64,000 bases of DNA from Diphasiastrum complanatum (taxonomy: Eukaryota > Streptophyta > Lycopodiopsida > Lycopodiales > Lycopodiaceae). A program made the position numbers and the translations under genes. The stretch is from contig CM055108.1 of NCBI GenBank assembly GCA_029204225.1, forward strand, positions 17,831,779-17,895,778, in the 5' to 3' direction. The notes under the pieces were generated by a model, which was not told where the DNA came from, searched no databases, and worked only from the letters and a program-made list of their open reading frames with translations. Positions 13,526-23,018 of the stretch are shown one piece after another. How positions within the stretch are numbered: the first letter of the stretch is position 1; each line of letters begins with the position of its first letter.

Positions 13526-14897
13526 ATGGCGAGAAGACCCAGATCTACAATCGATTCTGTGATTCTTTACAATGAGAAAGATGAAGCTGATAATTGGAAG
13601 CCAACAAACTATACGAAGAACTCATGGGTATTGCTGCATCCATCATCAAAGGGTAATTTTCGACAAAAGAAAAGAGCAAAAATGACTTACAAATCTTATT
13701 GGAAAGCAAAAATTTTGGAGTTTAAGACTACCCCGGGAGGTCAATCGATATCAAAATTCTTAGTGCAACATGTATATATGCATTCAGAAATCAAAGTACA
13801 TGATATCAATCCTCATGATCATCAAAAATATAATTGTAAGTATATCAAAACATATGCACTCTACAACAATCATAGGTGATTTCCTTTATTGATGCTCTTC
13901 AAATTATGATTTAAATGCTTCAACATTGTTTTTTTCTTTCAGATTTATATCTATCATGCATAAGTGAATGGGAGCCCGCACAATCACTTGCAGGAATATT
14001 AGACGTGATTCACTCTGATGTTGGAAAGCTACAATACTGAGAAAGAAGTCCAAAGGAATTTGCAGATTGTGGTATCTATTTTTATGAATCTTTATATACG
14101 CCACAAACAGATGGAGGTTTTGGTAAGCTCGAAGCAATTCCATTGCCTAGTTTTCAAAGTGATGAGTGGCCTACTCCTGACAGCATTGTTTCTGAATCCT
14201 TGAGATGAAGCTACTCATTGATATTAAAAATGCTATGAAGATAAGCACAGGCTCAAAAATTGTTCACCTAAGTTGGTTTACCTCATTGCATACATTTGTT
14301 GATTTTTTCTCGAGTGCTAGTGTTCGTAGGACACCAACTTTATTTGTTTGCAAGGATTTATCAGATGAAACTTTGTCAGATCTCATGGATCAAGGTTGGG
14401 ATAGTAAAACAAATAATGACATAGAATGCAGGATTAAAAAGTCCTCAATGATCTTTCGTTATCATATCGAAAAGCAAATGCTCAGTCTCACATTTAGCTA
14501 CCAGAGATACAAGAAAATTGAAGGTACATGGCTACCACTGGATCAAGACTTTGAACTAAATGGTCACACAAACCGAATGGAGATAAGCATTATCTACAAT
14601 GAGGAATATTTGACTATGGTTGAGGTGGAAGATCACTGGAAGCTTGATTTTATCATAACAGAGCTCATGCTATTACAAACCAATCTACCAACATATTTCA
14701 GATTTATCATCAACGGAAGACTCGTAAGTACTTTATGTTTATTGCCATTTCAAAATAGAACAAAATAATAGAAAATGTCATCATTTACAATTGCACATTC
14801 ACTAATATTTGCCATGTCACAGATGCGAAAAAGACAGGAGCTGATAACGTGCTGCAAAGATCTACCTACAACAATCACCATTGTGGGAGAACAATAG
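13526..14897 (+). pseudogene. BAH-domain-like protein, three exons, broken
   Basis: The start is ATG at 13526 (AGCAATGGCG context). Exon 1 is 13526-13835 (donor GTAAGT), exon 2 runs from 13943 (acceptor after TTTTTTCTTTCAG) to 14723, and exon 3 is 14823-14897 (TAG). Intron phases join cleanly. The protein starts with a short basic head (MARRPRST). A stretch then resembles a BAH (bromo-adjacent homology) fold: YWKAKILEF, PGGQSISKFLVQHVY, LYLSCISEWEP, and especially FADCGIYFYESLYTPQTDGGF, which is like the late BAH strand segment. BAH domains bind histone tails or nucleosomes. The C-terminal half (14205-14723) is unrecognised. In-frame TGA at 14038 and a one-base shift near 14200 disable it. 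It faces the H3-Ulp1 gene tail to tail. Confidence 0.5.
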
Positions 14898-15091
14898 TTT
14901 CAAATAAATTCTAGTAAAAATATGTGTATACACTATTTCATTCAATAAATGAAAGCCCAAGTTGGGCATCTATACATGTATTTTGTGCTCCCAAATTCAT
15001 AAACTGGAGCAGCATTTGATATATCAATGTATATTTTTCTATGAAGTCTATACATGTATTTTTGTTCTATGATATCTATATTTTTTTTATC
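14898..15091. terminator. Shared 3' flank of two convergent genes
   Basis: AATAAA words occur at 14903 and 14944, just after the stop of the plus-strand gene. The minus-strand gene ends at 15092. The two transcripts therefore converge in under 200 bp. Confidence 0.45.
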
Positions 15092-16050
15092 TTAATTTAG
15101 TACAACTATATCATCCTTTGCACCATCATCAATAATGGGAGGCTGAAGCCTTGCCCTAGCCAGTATACTCAGGATAATTTTTCGTCTAAATCTGTACACC
15201 TGGCTTGATGTGTACTCAGGAAGTGTAAACTGCAAAATAGAACATTCATGTATTAGTAATGGCCAATAACATCACCAGAATAGAAAACTAATCATGATTT
15301 CAAAATAAGAGTAAACAAAATTTATTACCTTAGAAATATCAACATCTTGTTGAAGGATGAACCACTCAAAAAACAACTTGGCATTGTACAATGTGTACCA
15401 CCCATAGCTGAATGAATCGTTTTGCTAGGGTGACTGCAAAATAATTCAGCACACAAGAAATCAACTATGAAACAGAATGAATTAGATTGAAAATATTTCA
15501 TTAGAATACTGATTTCAAAATGCTATTAAGAAAGACACAGTTTACCTCCAAGCTGACGATCTGCCAGTTCACGGAATGGGGAATGTCTGTAGGAATATAT
15601 TTACTTAGATATGGAATGTATATATCTACATCCTTATGCGTATTTCTCGCCGAATTCATCTTGACACAAAAACATTTAATAGTATTATTTACAGATTTCT
15701 TAATAGAGATCAGGTTTAAATTCCAGTGGTCACTACAAAATAAGATTGAAATTTCTTTAGTTGCAATTCTGAGAACTATTTTCATTGACAATGCCAATGT
15801 TAATGCATAAAACAGCAAGAAGCATTTAATATAACTTACTTCGTATGATAAGGTATGAGCAGATACTTTGTTGTTGGTGTGAATCCACTTGTCAGACACT
15901 GTGACAACGTGTCATTGTTCTCCTTGAAGGCCTGAAGCAGGAAGTTACTCTGCACCAACAACTCATTTGATGAATCTCTTGCAATGTCATATTGCAAGAG
16001 TGTAAGCCCGGACTCTATCACAGGATCACTGATAGAAGCCCGTTTGTCTT
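15092..16050 (-). pseudogene. H3-Ulp1 gene, Ulp1/C48-like protease domain
   Basis: The domain starts with SDPVIESGLTLLQYDI and leads to KYLLIPYHT just before an intron. The next exon begins DHWNLNLISI, which gives the C48 motif (hydrophobic strand, then catalytic His-Trp). The usual acidic catalytic site seems replaced (CFCVKMNS). The last exons give P-stop-QNDSFSYGWY, where C48 enzymes have PQQ...(D)CG, so Gln is followed by Tyr in place of Cys. The tail (FRRKIILSILARARLQPP) is like the end of transposon Ulp1 proteins. Ulp1 enzymes cleave SUMO or related tags, and copies are known in several eukaryotic DNA transposon groups. Confidence 0.75.
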
Positions 16051-16471
16051 TCAGATCCAAGCAATCTAGAACTCTAAAATCAATACTAAAATCAAGTTTA
16101 TCTAGTCTAAAACAAAAAGGAGTACCAATTGTATCTATAGCATCCGATATGTCTTTCTCAAATTTAAGATAATCATCCAAATCTATATATGTACAAAAAT
16201 TTGGAGGAGGAGGAGGAGGTGGTGGATGTGTAGTATCTACAGCAATTATAGGAGTATCCAAAACAGAGGTAGCTATATTTACAACATTATCAACAGCAGC
16301 ATTATCTACAATGGATTCTGGGATAGGCTTCACAGAATTTGAACGGTTAGGCTTCACTTTCTTAGGAGCACGCTTGGGGGTTGTCTGCTTCCTAGGACGC
16401 TTCGTAGGAAGATTAGTCCTACCTACAGGAGTTGGTCTAGGAGTAGCAGGCTGAGATACATGTAACCTACA

Positions 16472-16731
16472 GTACCTATCCCTCATTCTCATCAGAAGCT
16501 GAAAATCCTTGGGCATTATGGTAACCTTCTTGGTATGGATGGCAAGCAAAAAAGAATCCTAAAAAAAAAAGGCTAATATAATCTTTAGCAGCCTCCTGAA
16601 GACACTGAAGAGCACTCGATGTGAATCGAACGTGCTGTCCGAGATCATTTCTTGTTATGTTTCGGATAGCACGGTAGAATGGAGCTCTTGGGATCAACAA
16701 AGTTGTTGACCTCTGATACTTGCGTATCTCA
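16472..16731 (-). pseudogene. H3-Ulp1 gene, histone-fold segment
   Basis: Reading down from 16731: [19 protein letters not shown] (alpha-N and alpha-1), then [19 protein letters not shown] (alpha-2). After the T10 tract the frame moves and [20 protein letters not shown] (alpha-3 and C-terminal helix region) follows. Matches to H3 are dense (EIRKYQ, SSA, LQEAA, LAIH, VTIMPKD). Loop 1 is one residue longer than in canonical H3, and DS and KDF resemble centromeric H3 variants, so CENH3 ancestry is possible but unproven. The frame break at 16561-16570 could hide a lost intron, because TTTTTTTTTTAG precedes GATTC, but no donor is visible. Confidence 0.85.
16727..16731. other. Target-site duplication (left copy)
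   Basis: TCTCA sits immediately outside the LTR and is repeated at 22889-22893. Confidence 0.95.
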
Positions 16732-17412
16732 TGTAAAAATTACAGCAAATAAGGATCCTAAAACACTTGGAATGATGAGGGAAACAATAGATTATGATTT
16801 CATAAGATTAGCACAAGTTGAACCATCAAAATCCATCAAAAATCTATGCTTGAACCTCACTAAATGGCCAAATCCTTGAAGAAGGCTTCACACGTGTGAA
16901 AGTACGGCCTCCCACAGTCTGAGTACTGTACACCAGACCTACATTCAATCCTATAATCATTAGTAATCACAAGTACTCAAACAATTATGAACATAGAGAG
17001 CAATTGCACCATTATGAGAGAAAAAACATGAAATTGCTTGATTGATTTTGGTGAGATATCATCACCTATATATACATGATCCATCACGGTTTTGGGCAGG
17101 TATGAGTAGCCCTAAACCTATCCCTAATGCTAATTTTGGTGGATCTTTCATCCCTACCAAGTTAGGGTTGGAATCTTGGAGATCCCTCAACAATGCAAAA
17201 ATTACCAAAAATAGCTCCTATTTTTTCTCCCTTGTATCTAAGCATAATTTGGACTCATTCCAAAGGTTCTAACACTTAGGTCTACTTGAGAACATCCTTA
17301 TGAATGGAATCCTATGCTATTTGGCACGTGTGACAAGCCACATCATGACCATCTAACTATTTACAAGTCATATGACCAAAACTAGTCAAGCTAGAATTGT
17401 GAGTTTTTAACA
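16732..17412 (-). repeat. 3' LTR of the 16.7-22.9 kb copia
   Basis: Plus-strand ends are TGTAAAAATT and TTTTTAACA. It contains CACACGTGTG near 16890 and a TATATATA-like word near 17068. It differs from the 5' LTR by three substitutions and one indel. Confidence 0.97.
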
Positions 17413-17423
17413 CTCCTCCTCAC
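17413..17423 (-). other. Polypurine tract
   Basis: The minus strand reads GTGAGGAGGAG directly before the 3' LTR. It primes plus-strand synthesis. Confidence 0.9.
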
Positions 17424-17426
17424 TAT

Positions 17427-19154
17427 CTAGCTTGGTTCAATCATTGCTTTACTAATCACTCCAAGTGATGATCTGAACTTCATAAAAGGTGTCTTTTGAA
17501 GTGTTTTAGTAAGTAGATCAGCTAGACATTCATTGCTTGGAACATGCTCCAAAGCAATCTCCTTGGCTTGCACCATTTCTCTCACAAAGTGATGGCATAT
17601 CTCAATGTGCTTAGATCTTGCATGGAAGATTGGGTTAGATGCAAGGTGTTGGGCTGATATATTGTCATTGTAGATGATTGGTGCCTCCTCTGAATCCATG
17701 ATCTTTAGTTCCACCAATAATCTCTTGATCCAAAGTACCTCCTTTGTAGTGGTTGTCAAAGCTTTGTACTCGGCCTCGGTTGAAGATAGAGATATAGTTT
17801 CTTGCTTTTTTGAAAGCCATGAAACCACACCTTCTCCTATGAAAGTTGAATAGGCACTTGTTGATTTCCTATCCCTCTTGTCCCCTGCAAAATCTGAATC
17901 ACTAAATGCATGAAGATTAATCACATCTCCTCTATATAGAATCCCAAAATCCAGTGTACCCGAGATGTATCTTAGAATCCTCTTAGCCTTTTTCCAATGG
18001 ATATTCAATGGCTTTTGCATGGATTGGCTCAACCTACATACACTAAAGCTAAGATCTGGTCTAGTTATAGTGATCCACATTAAGGAACCTATAAGTTGCC
18101 TAAACAAAGTGATGTCCATGAAGGATCTTTCATCATCTTCATTTGGCACTTTTACATCTTGCTCCATTGGTGTGTCAACACTTTTGCATACTTCCATCTT
18201 AAACTTCTTCAAAAGACTTTGAGCATAGTTTACTTGACTTATAAAGATAAAATCAGACCCTCTAATTACTTCTATGCCTAAGATGAAGTGAAGACACCCT
18301 AGATCTACCATCTTGAACTCTAAGGATAGATCTATCTTGATTTTTTCAATACCATCAACACTATTTCCACTAATGATGATGTCATCTACATAAATGAGTA
18401 AAAGTACAATACCAACATCATCAAACTTAATATAAAGAGTGGGATCATATTCACTTTGAACAAAAGAAAGTGAAATAAGATAGCAATGTAGTCTTGAATT
18501 CCAAGATCTCGAGGCTTGCTTCAAGCCATAGATGCTTCTTTGGAGATGGCATACTTTGTTCTCCATTCCATGCTTGATGAACCCTTGTGGCTGCTCCATA
18601 TAGATATCCTCTTCCAAAAAACCATTCAAAAAAGCATTAGAGACATCCATTTGACATAGAATCCATCCAAAATGTGATGCAAGTGCAATGATTAGTCTTA
18701 TTGTGACCATCTTGGCCACGGGTGCAAAAGTTTTCTCATAGTCTATCCCTCTCTCTTGAGCATAACCTTTTGCAACTAATCTTGCTTTATGTTTGTTAAC
18801 ACTCCCATTTGCATTCAACTTAAGCTTGAAGACCCACTTGCATCCTATTACATTCCTTTGAGGTCTCTCAACAAGCAACCAAGTTTCATTCTCAATCAAG
18901 GCATCATACTCATCCAACATAGCTTTATACCATTCTTTGGAGTTCAATGCATCTTCAACATTAGACGGTTCTTCAAAACTAGATAAAGCATAAGAAGTGG
19001 ATGAGATACCCTCAACTTGTTGTCTTTTGCCTTGATATGTGAGCCTTGATGGCTCCACTTTTGCCCTTGAAGATCTCCTTGGTATGATAGGTGGGTTTGG
19101 TGCTTGCTCCTCCATGAGCTCCTCCTCAAAACCAAGATCTTGCTCCTCGGCCAT
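17427..19154 (-). CDS. Copia reverse transcriptase-RNase H polyprotein part
   Basis: A 575-residue frame in phase with the gag-integrase frame. RT is intact: CKWVFKLKLN, ARLVAKGYAQ, QMDVSNAFLNG, YGLKQASRSWN and LLIYVDDIIISGN (the catalytic YVDD). RNase H follows (FSDSDFAGDKRDRKS, SLSSTEAEYKAL, ADLLTKTL). The first Met used here lies after the upstream TAA and is probably not a genuine initiation site. The coding quality fits a recently active copy. Confidence 0.95.
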   Translation of the reverse strand: MAEEQDLGFEEELMEEQAPNPPIIPRRSSRAKVEPSRLTYQGKRQQVEGISSTSYALSSFEEPSNVEDALNSKEWYKAMLDEYDALIENETWLLVERPQRNVIGCKWVFKLKLNANGSVNKHKARLVAKGYAQERGIDYEKTFAPVAKMVTIRLIIALASHFGWILCQMDVSNAFLNGFLEEDIYMEQPQGFIKHGMENKVCHLQRSIYGLKQASRSWNSRLHCYLISLSFVQSEYDPTLYIKFDDVGIVLLLIYVDDIIISGNSVDGIEKIKIDLSLEFKMVDLGCLHFILGIEVIRGSDFIFISQVNYAQSLLKKFKMEVCKSVDTPMEQDVKVPNEDDERSFMDITLFRQLIGSLMWITITRPDLSFSVCRLSQSMQKPLNIHWKKAKRILRYISGTLDFGILYRGDVINLHAFSDSDFAGDKRDRKSTSAYSTFIGEGVVSWLSKKQETISLSSTEAEYKALTTTTKEVLWIKRLLVELKIMDSEEAPIIYNDNISAQHLASNPIFHARSKHIEICHHFVREMVQAKEIALEHVPSNECLADLLTKTLQKTPFMKFRSSLGVISKAMIEPS

Positions 19155-19184
19155 CTTCTTCTTGATTGTTGGAGCACTTGAGCC

Positions 19185-21395
19185 TTATTCAAGCATATGC
19201 ATATGATGTTCATCAAAGATGACATCCCTTGAAACAACAAATTTGTTCAAGGATGGGAGATAGACTTTGTAGCCCTTGCTTGAGCTTGCATATCCAAGCA
19301 TGATCCCTCTTGTGGAAGATGGATCCTCCTTGGTTCTTGTTTCCAATGGCACATGCACATAACATATACACCCAAAAACTTTCAAGTGATTAAGATTGGG
19401 TTTCTTTCCATACAACATCTCATAAGGAGTTTTGCCTTCAATTGCTTTGCAAGACACCCTATTCATCAAATAGTTTGCACATACAAGAGACTCACCCCAA
19501 AAGGATTTGGGCAAACAAGCATCTAATCTTAAAGACTTAGAACATTCACATAATGTTCTATTCCTTCTTTCAGCAACTCCATTTTGTTGAGGAGTGTAAG
19601 GACAAGAAGTATCTTTCTTGATCCCTTCCTCCTCACAAAAGGCCTTGAATTCATTGGAGATGAATTCTCCACCATTGTCACTTCTAAGAATCTTGATGCT
19701 ATGATTATGATGCTTTTCCACAAACAACTTGAACTTTACAAAAGTATCAAATACTTGAGACTTGAAGGAAAGTAAGAACACCCAACAATATCTTGAGTAG
19801 TCATCAATGAAGGTTAAAAACATGGATGAACCTCCATTAGAATTGGTGCTAGCAATGTGCACATTCGAGTGTATGAGTTCAAGAGGATGAGATGACTTTG
19901 TGATGGAGTTAGGAAATACCTTCTTATGTGCCTTGGATAAGGCACAAGCTTCACAAACCTTGTCTTCCTTCCCAATAGACCTTGGTAGGCCTAAAGCATA
20001 CTCCTCCTTGATCATAGCCTCCATGGAACCCGAGTTGACATGTCCAAGTCTTTTGTGCCATAAAGTAAAGGTAGATATCTTGTTCTTCTCGGCCAACATG
20101 ACAACATTAGTATCCACAAATGCATCCAACTTATAAAGTTTGCCAAGTCTAGTGCCCTTAGCCACTATCTTACCCTTCTTCTTGATGAAACATTCATTTG
20201 AAGCAAAGTCAACATTGAAACCATTGTCTACCATTTGGCCAACACTTAGTAGATTCTTTGTTATTGTAGGAATGTACAAAACACCTTCTATGTTGATCTT
20301 TTTGGAAGATCCTAAGCAAAGGGGAATGCTACCAACTCCTTCAATCTTACAAGCTTCATCATTTGCTGTATAGATAGACTTTATAGGTCCATCATAAGAT
20401 AAGAGAGAAGAGAAAAACTCCCTTTTACTAGTCATGTGTGAACTAGCACCCGAGTCAATCCACCAAGGATCTTCTCCTTTGAAGCTTGTTGAAGAAAATA
20501 TGGACATCATGAGAGAGTCCTCATGTGAACTCTCCTCCTCCTCCTCTTTGCTCATGTTGGCTTGGCTTTGATCTTGCTTCCTCTTGAAGCATTCCGAGGC
20601 ATAATGCCCCATCTTGCTACAATAGTAGCACTTCACCTTTGATTTGTCCTTCTTGACTTTGGTGGTTGATGGAGATGCCTTTGGGGGTCCTTCTTGATCC
20701 TCAAGCTTTGTAGACTTCTTGAATGTTGATCCTTTTCCTTTGGACTTGCCTTTGCCTTTGGTGAAGAGAGCTTGGTCATCTCCAACTTGGATGGAAAGCC
20801 TATCCATCCTCTCTTGCATTTGGCTCCTTCTTGATTCCTCGGCCATGAGTGTGCCTTGGAGTTCTTCAAGTATGGGTAGCTTACCCATAATTGCATATCC
20901 CTGAACCAAATTGTCAAATTCAAAGCTTAGTCCATTCAATATGAGTTGAACAAGCTCTTCATCCTTGATAGGGTCACCTATAAAGGCTAGCTCTTTGTTC
21001 AATTCCTTTACTCTTAGGACAAAAGTATGTGCACTCTCTCCTTTCTTTTGATAGCTTCTATAGATTTGATTCTTCAAAGCTAACATTCTAGTTTGGTTCT
21101 TGGATTCATAGACCTTTTGCAAAGTCTCCCAAGCATCTTGAGCTGAAGTGCAATCTCCTACCTCTCTTAAGAGTTCATTTGCAACATTCATTTTTATGCA
21201 ATGTAGTGCAACATTGCACCTCTTGATGTATTTGGCTTTTTCTTGAGGATGAATAGGTTCACCCTCCTTACCATTTACAATTTCCATCAGATCTTGCATG
21301 ATCATGATAGATTCCATTCTAACTTTCCATATGGAATAGTTAGTTTTGTTGAGCCTTTCATTAGTATCCAAAAGATATGCATTTATAGATGCCAT
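19185..21395 (-). CDS. Copia gag-protease-integrase polyprotein part
   Basis: This is a 736-residue frame from ATG 21395. Gag begins MASINAYLLDTNERL and includes YSIWKVRMESI. A CCHC zinc knuckle (CYYCSKMGHYASEC) lies near residue 255. Protease is DSGASSHM near 315, pre-integrase is LWHKRLGHVNSGS, and integrase is RSDNGGEF with TPQQNGVAERRNR. It ends at TAA 19187-19185, just after the integrase C-terminal region. The next frame (17427-19154) is in the same phase only about 10 codons on, so the two were one polyprotein or are joined by read-through. Confidence 0.95.
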   Translation of the reverse strand: MASINAYLLDTNERLNKTNYSIWKVRMESIMIMQDLMEIVNGKEGEPIHPQEKAKYIKRCNVALHCIKMNVANELLREVGDCTSAQDAWETLQKVYESKNQTRMLALKNQIYRSYQKKGESAHTFVLRVKELNKELAFIGDPIKDEELVQLILNGLSFEFDNLVQGYAIMGKLPILEELQGTLMAEESRRSQMQERMDRLSIQVGDDQALFTKGKGKSKGKGSTFKKSTKLEDQEGPPKASPSTTKVKKDKSKVKCYYCSKMGHYASECFKRKQDQSQANMSKEEEEESSHEDSLMMSIFSSTSFKGEDPWWIDSGASSHMTSKREFFSSLLSYDGPIKSIYTANDEACKIEGVGSIPLCLGSSKKINIEGVLYIPTITKNLLSVGQMVDNGFNVDFASNECFIKKKGKIVAKGTRLGKLYKLDAFVDTNVVMLAEKNKISTFTLWHKRLGHVNSGSMEAMIKEEYALGLPRSIGKEDKVCEACALSKAHKKVFPNSITKSSHPLELIHSNVHIASTNSNGGSSMFLTFIDDYSRYCWVFLLSFKSQVFDTFVKFKLFVEKHHNHSIKILRSDNGGEFISNEFKAFCEEEGIKKDTSCPYTPQQNGVAERRNRTLCECSKSLRLDACLPKSFWGESLVCANYLMNRVSCKAIEGKTPYEMLYGKKPNLNHLKVFGCICYVHVPLETRTKEDPSSTRGIMLGYASSSKGYKVYLPSLNKFVVSRDVIFDEHHMHMLE

Positions 21396-22194
21396 CTAGT
21401 CTCCTAGTCAAGGACTTGACACAAATGAAGGTTACTTTTATTGATTTGATTGAAGGTCTACCTTATCCCACTTCTTAGGGACCTGAAAAGATCAGTAATA
21501 GACTTTCTATAAAGATCTAAGAATGATCTCTAACAAAATCAAATTATAGAATACTAGAAACAATGCACTTGCTTGATTGAAGTAGACAATACTAGTAGAA
21601 TTGCCCCTCTTTATATAAAGAACATTAAAGCTTCCAAATGATCTGATCAAGAGTGAATTTCAGCAACCTAATATACTTCCAAAATCACTTGTAAAAGATC
21701 TAAATGGAACTTATTGAGGATGCAACACAATCTACTATCCAATCACAAGCAAAAAATGATCAAAATTGATGAAAAATTGATCTAATTTGGTGCATAAGTC
21801 AAGCAATGGTTGGACTGAAACTAAATCACTTTAGGAGGTGTCTACTACACCTTAGAACAGCCTTGAAGAGTCCCCAAAACTCTGATCTTCCCTCTCCTTG
21901 AATGCTAGAAAGCCTCCTCTATGAAATCACCTCCAAAACTTGCTTAGAAATCAATGCTTGGAGCAAGCAAAACTTGCTATCTTGGTAATGTGAATTGAAT
22001 TCAACTTTGCCTCTGGTTTTAGACACCTAAACACCTGCAAATGAAGTCACACAACACCAATCTCCAATGTATTTGACTCACTTTGAGTTCTAGAATCAAT
22101 ACTAGATGCTAAGATCCAATCTACACAAGATTTAGATCAAAAATTGTGATCAAATTGAATGAAAACCAAGGATTTAGCTCATTTCAGCCTTTAG

Positions 22195-22206
22195 GCTCTG
22201 ATACCA
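22195..22206 (-). other. Primer-binding site (initiator Met tRNA)
   Basis: The minus strand reads TGGTATCAGAGC directly after the LTR. This is the usual copia primer site, complementary to the 3' end of plant tRNA-iMet. Confidence 0.95.
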
Positions 22207-22888
22207 TGTAAAAATTACAGCAAATAAGGATTCTAAAACACGTGAAATGATGAGGGAAACAATAGATTATGATTTCATAAGATTAGCACAAGTTGAACCA
22301 TCAAAATCCATCAAAAATCTATGCTTGAACCTCACTAAATGGCCCAAATCCTTGAAGAAGGCTTCACACGTGTGAAAGTACGGCCTCCCACAGTCTGAGT
22401 ACTGTACACCAGACCTACATTCAATCCTATAATCATTAGTAATCACAAGTACTCAAACAATTATGAACATAGAGAGCAATTGCACCATTATGAGAGAAAA
22501 AACATGAAATTGCTTGATTGATTTTGGTGAGATATCATCACCTATATATACATGATCCATCACGGTTTTGGGCAGGTATGAGTAGCCCTAAACCTATCCC
22601 TAATGCTAATTTTGGTGGATCTTTCATCCCTACCAAGTTAGGGTTGGAATCTTGGAGATCCCTCAACAATGCAAAAATTACCAAAAATAGCTCCTATTTT
22701 TTCTCCCTTGTATCTAAGCATAATTTGGACTCATTCCAAAGGTTCTAACACTTAGGTCTACTTGAGAACATCCTTATGAATGGAATCCTATGCTATTTGG
22801 CACGTGTGACAAGCCACATCATGACCATCTAACTATTTACAAGTCATATGACCAAAACTAGTCAAGCTAGAATTGTGAGTTTTTAACA
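22207..22888 (-). repeat. 5' LTR of the 16.7-22.9 kb copia
   Basis: It has the same ends as the other LTR. It adjoins the primer-binding site on one side and the TCTCA duplication on the other. The differences lie at GGATTCT, CACGTGAAA and an extra C in GGCCCAAA. Confidence 0.97.
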
Positions 22889-22893
22889 TCTCA
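22889..22893. other. Target-site duplication (right copy)
   Basis: TCTCA matches 16727-16731. Collapsing the two copies restores a continuous H3 reading frame, which proves the insertion point. Confidence 0.95.
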
Positions 22894-23018
22894 GAGAGCC
22901 ACCTGCTGCGGTTGCGCGTTCTAGGTCTAGCAGGTGGTGTGATGGCAACCGCAGGAGATGAGAATGAGCCAAGAGAGAAGAAGTCCCTCCTTGTCTGCTT
23001 TCTCATATCCATGGGCAT
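22889..23018 (-). pseudogene. H3-Ulp1 gene, N-terminal tail exon part
   Basis: About 43 codons start MPMDMRKQTRRDF. The RKQTRR word recalls the start of the H3 tail. A Ser/Pro/Arg-rich tail follows, and the part ends RSRWLSE, where canonical H3 would read the RPGTVALRE segment, so a few residues are missing there. The last five bases are one copy of the copia target duplication. The start was chosen because it is the first ATG of the frame; a second in-frame ATG follows two codons later. Confidence 0.7.

Larger units (their letters stand above)
16732..22888 (-). mobile_element. Full-length Ty1/copia retrotransposon, recent insertion
   Basis: It is bounded by two LTRs of 681 and 682 bp that differ at only four places that I can see. 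It is flanked by the 5-bp duplication TCTCA (16727-16731 and 22889-22893). It has an iMet-type primer-binding site and a GA-rich polypurine tract. Its single gag-pol frame is interrupted only by one TAA at 19185-19187. Domain order is gag, zinc knuckle, protease, integrase, RT, RNase H. It is inserted in the H3-fold coding sequence of the older gene. The near-identical LTRs show that it jumped recently. Confidence 0.97.
15092..23018 (-). pseudogene. Histone H3 fold fused to Ulp1/C48 protease domain, split by a copia insertion
   Basis: The start is ATG at 23018 on the minus strand. The first part (23018-22889) stops at the TCTCA duplication of a 6.2-kb copia element and resumes at 16731 in perfect frame (Glu-Ile-Arg-Lys). 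An H3-type histone fold is followed by a basic linker and a Ulp1-like (C48) cysteine peptidase domain with introns at 15733-15839, 15434-15545 and 15230-15328. The stop is TAA at 15094-15092. The predicted product without the insertion is about 480 residues. An H3 joined to a SUMO-protease-type domain is not an arrangement I know. It is disabled by the insertion, by a frame break in a T10 tract (16561-16570), by an in-frame TAG at 15425-15427 and by Tyr in place of the catalytic Cys (15404-15406). Confidence 0.75.

Noticed and set aside
17042-17272. 76-codon frame present identically at 17042 and 22518
   Set aside because: It lies inside the two copies of a copia LTR. The identity reflects LTR duplication, not a gene.
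19185-19240. Start codons at the beginning of the copia RT frame as a separate gene
   Set aside because: The frame is continuous in phase with gag-integrase across a single TAA, so a separate RT gene is not needed to explain it.
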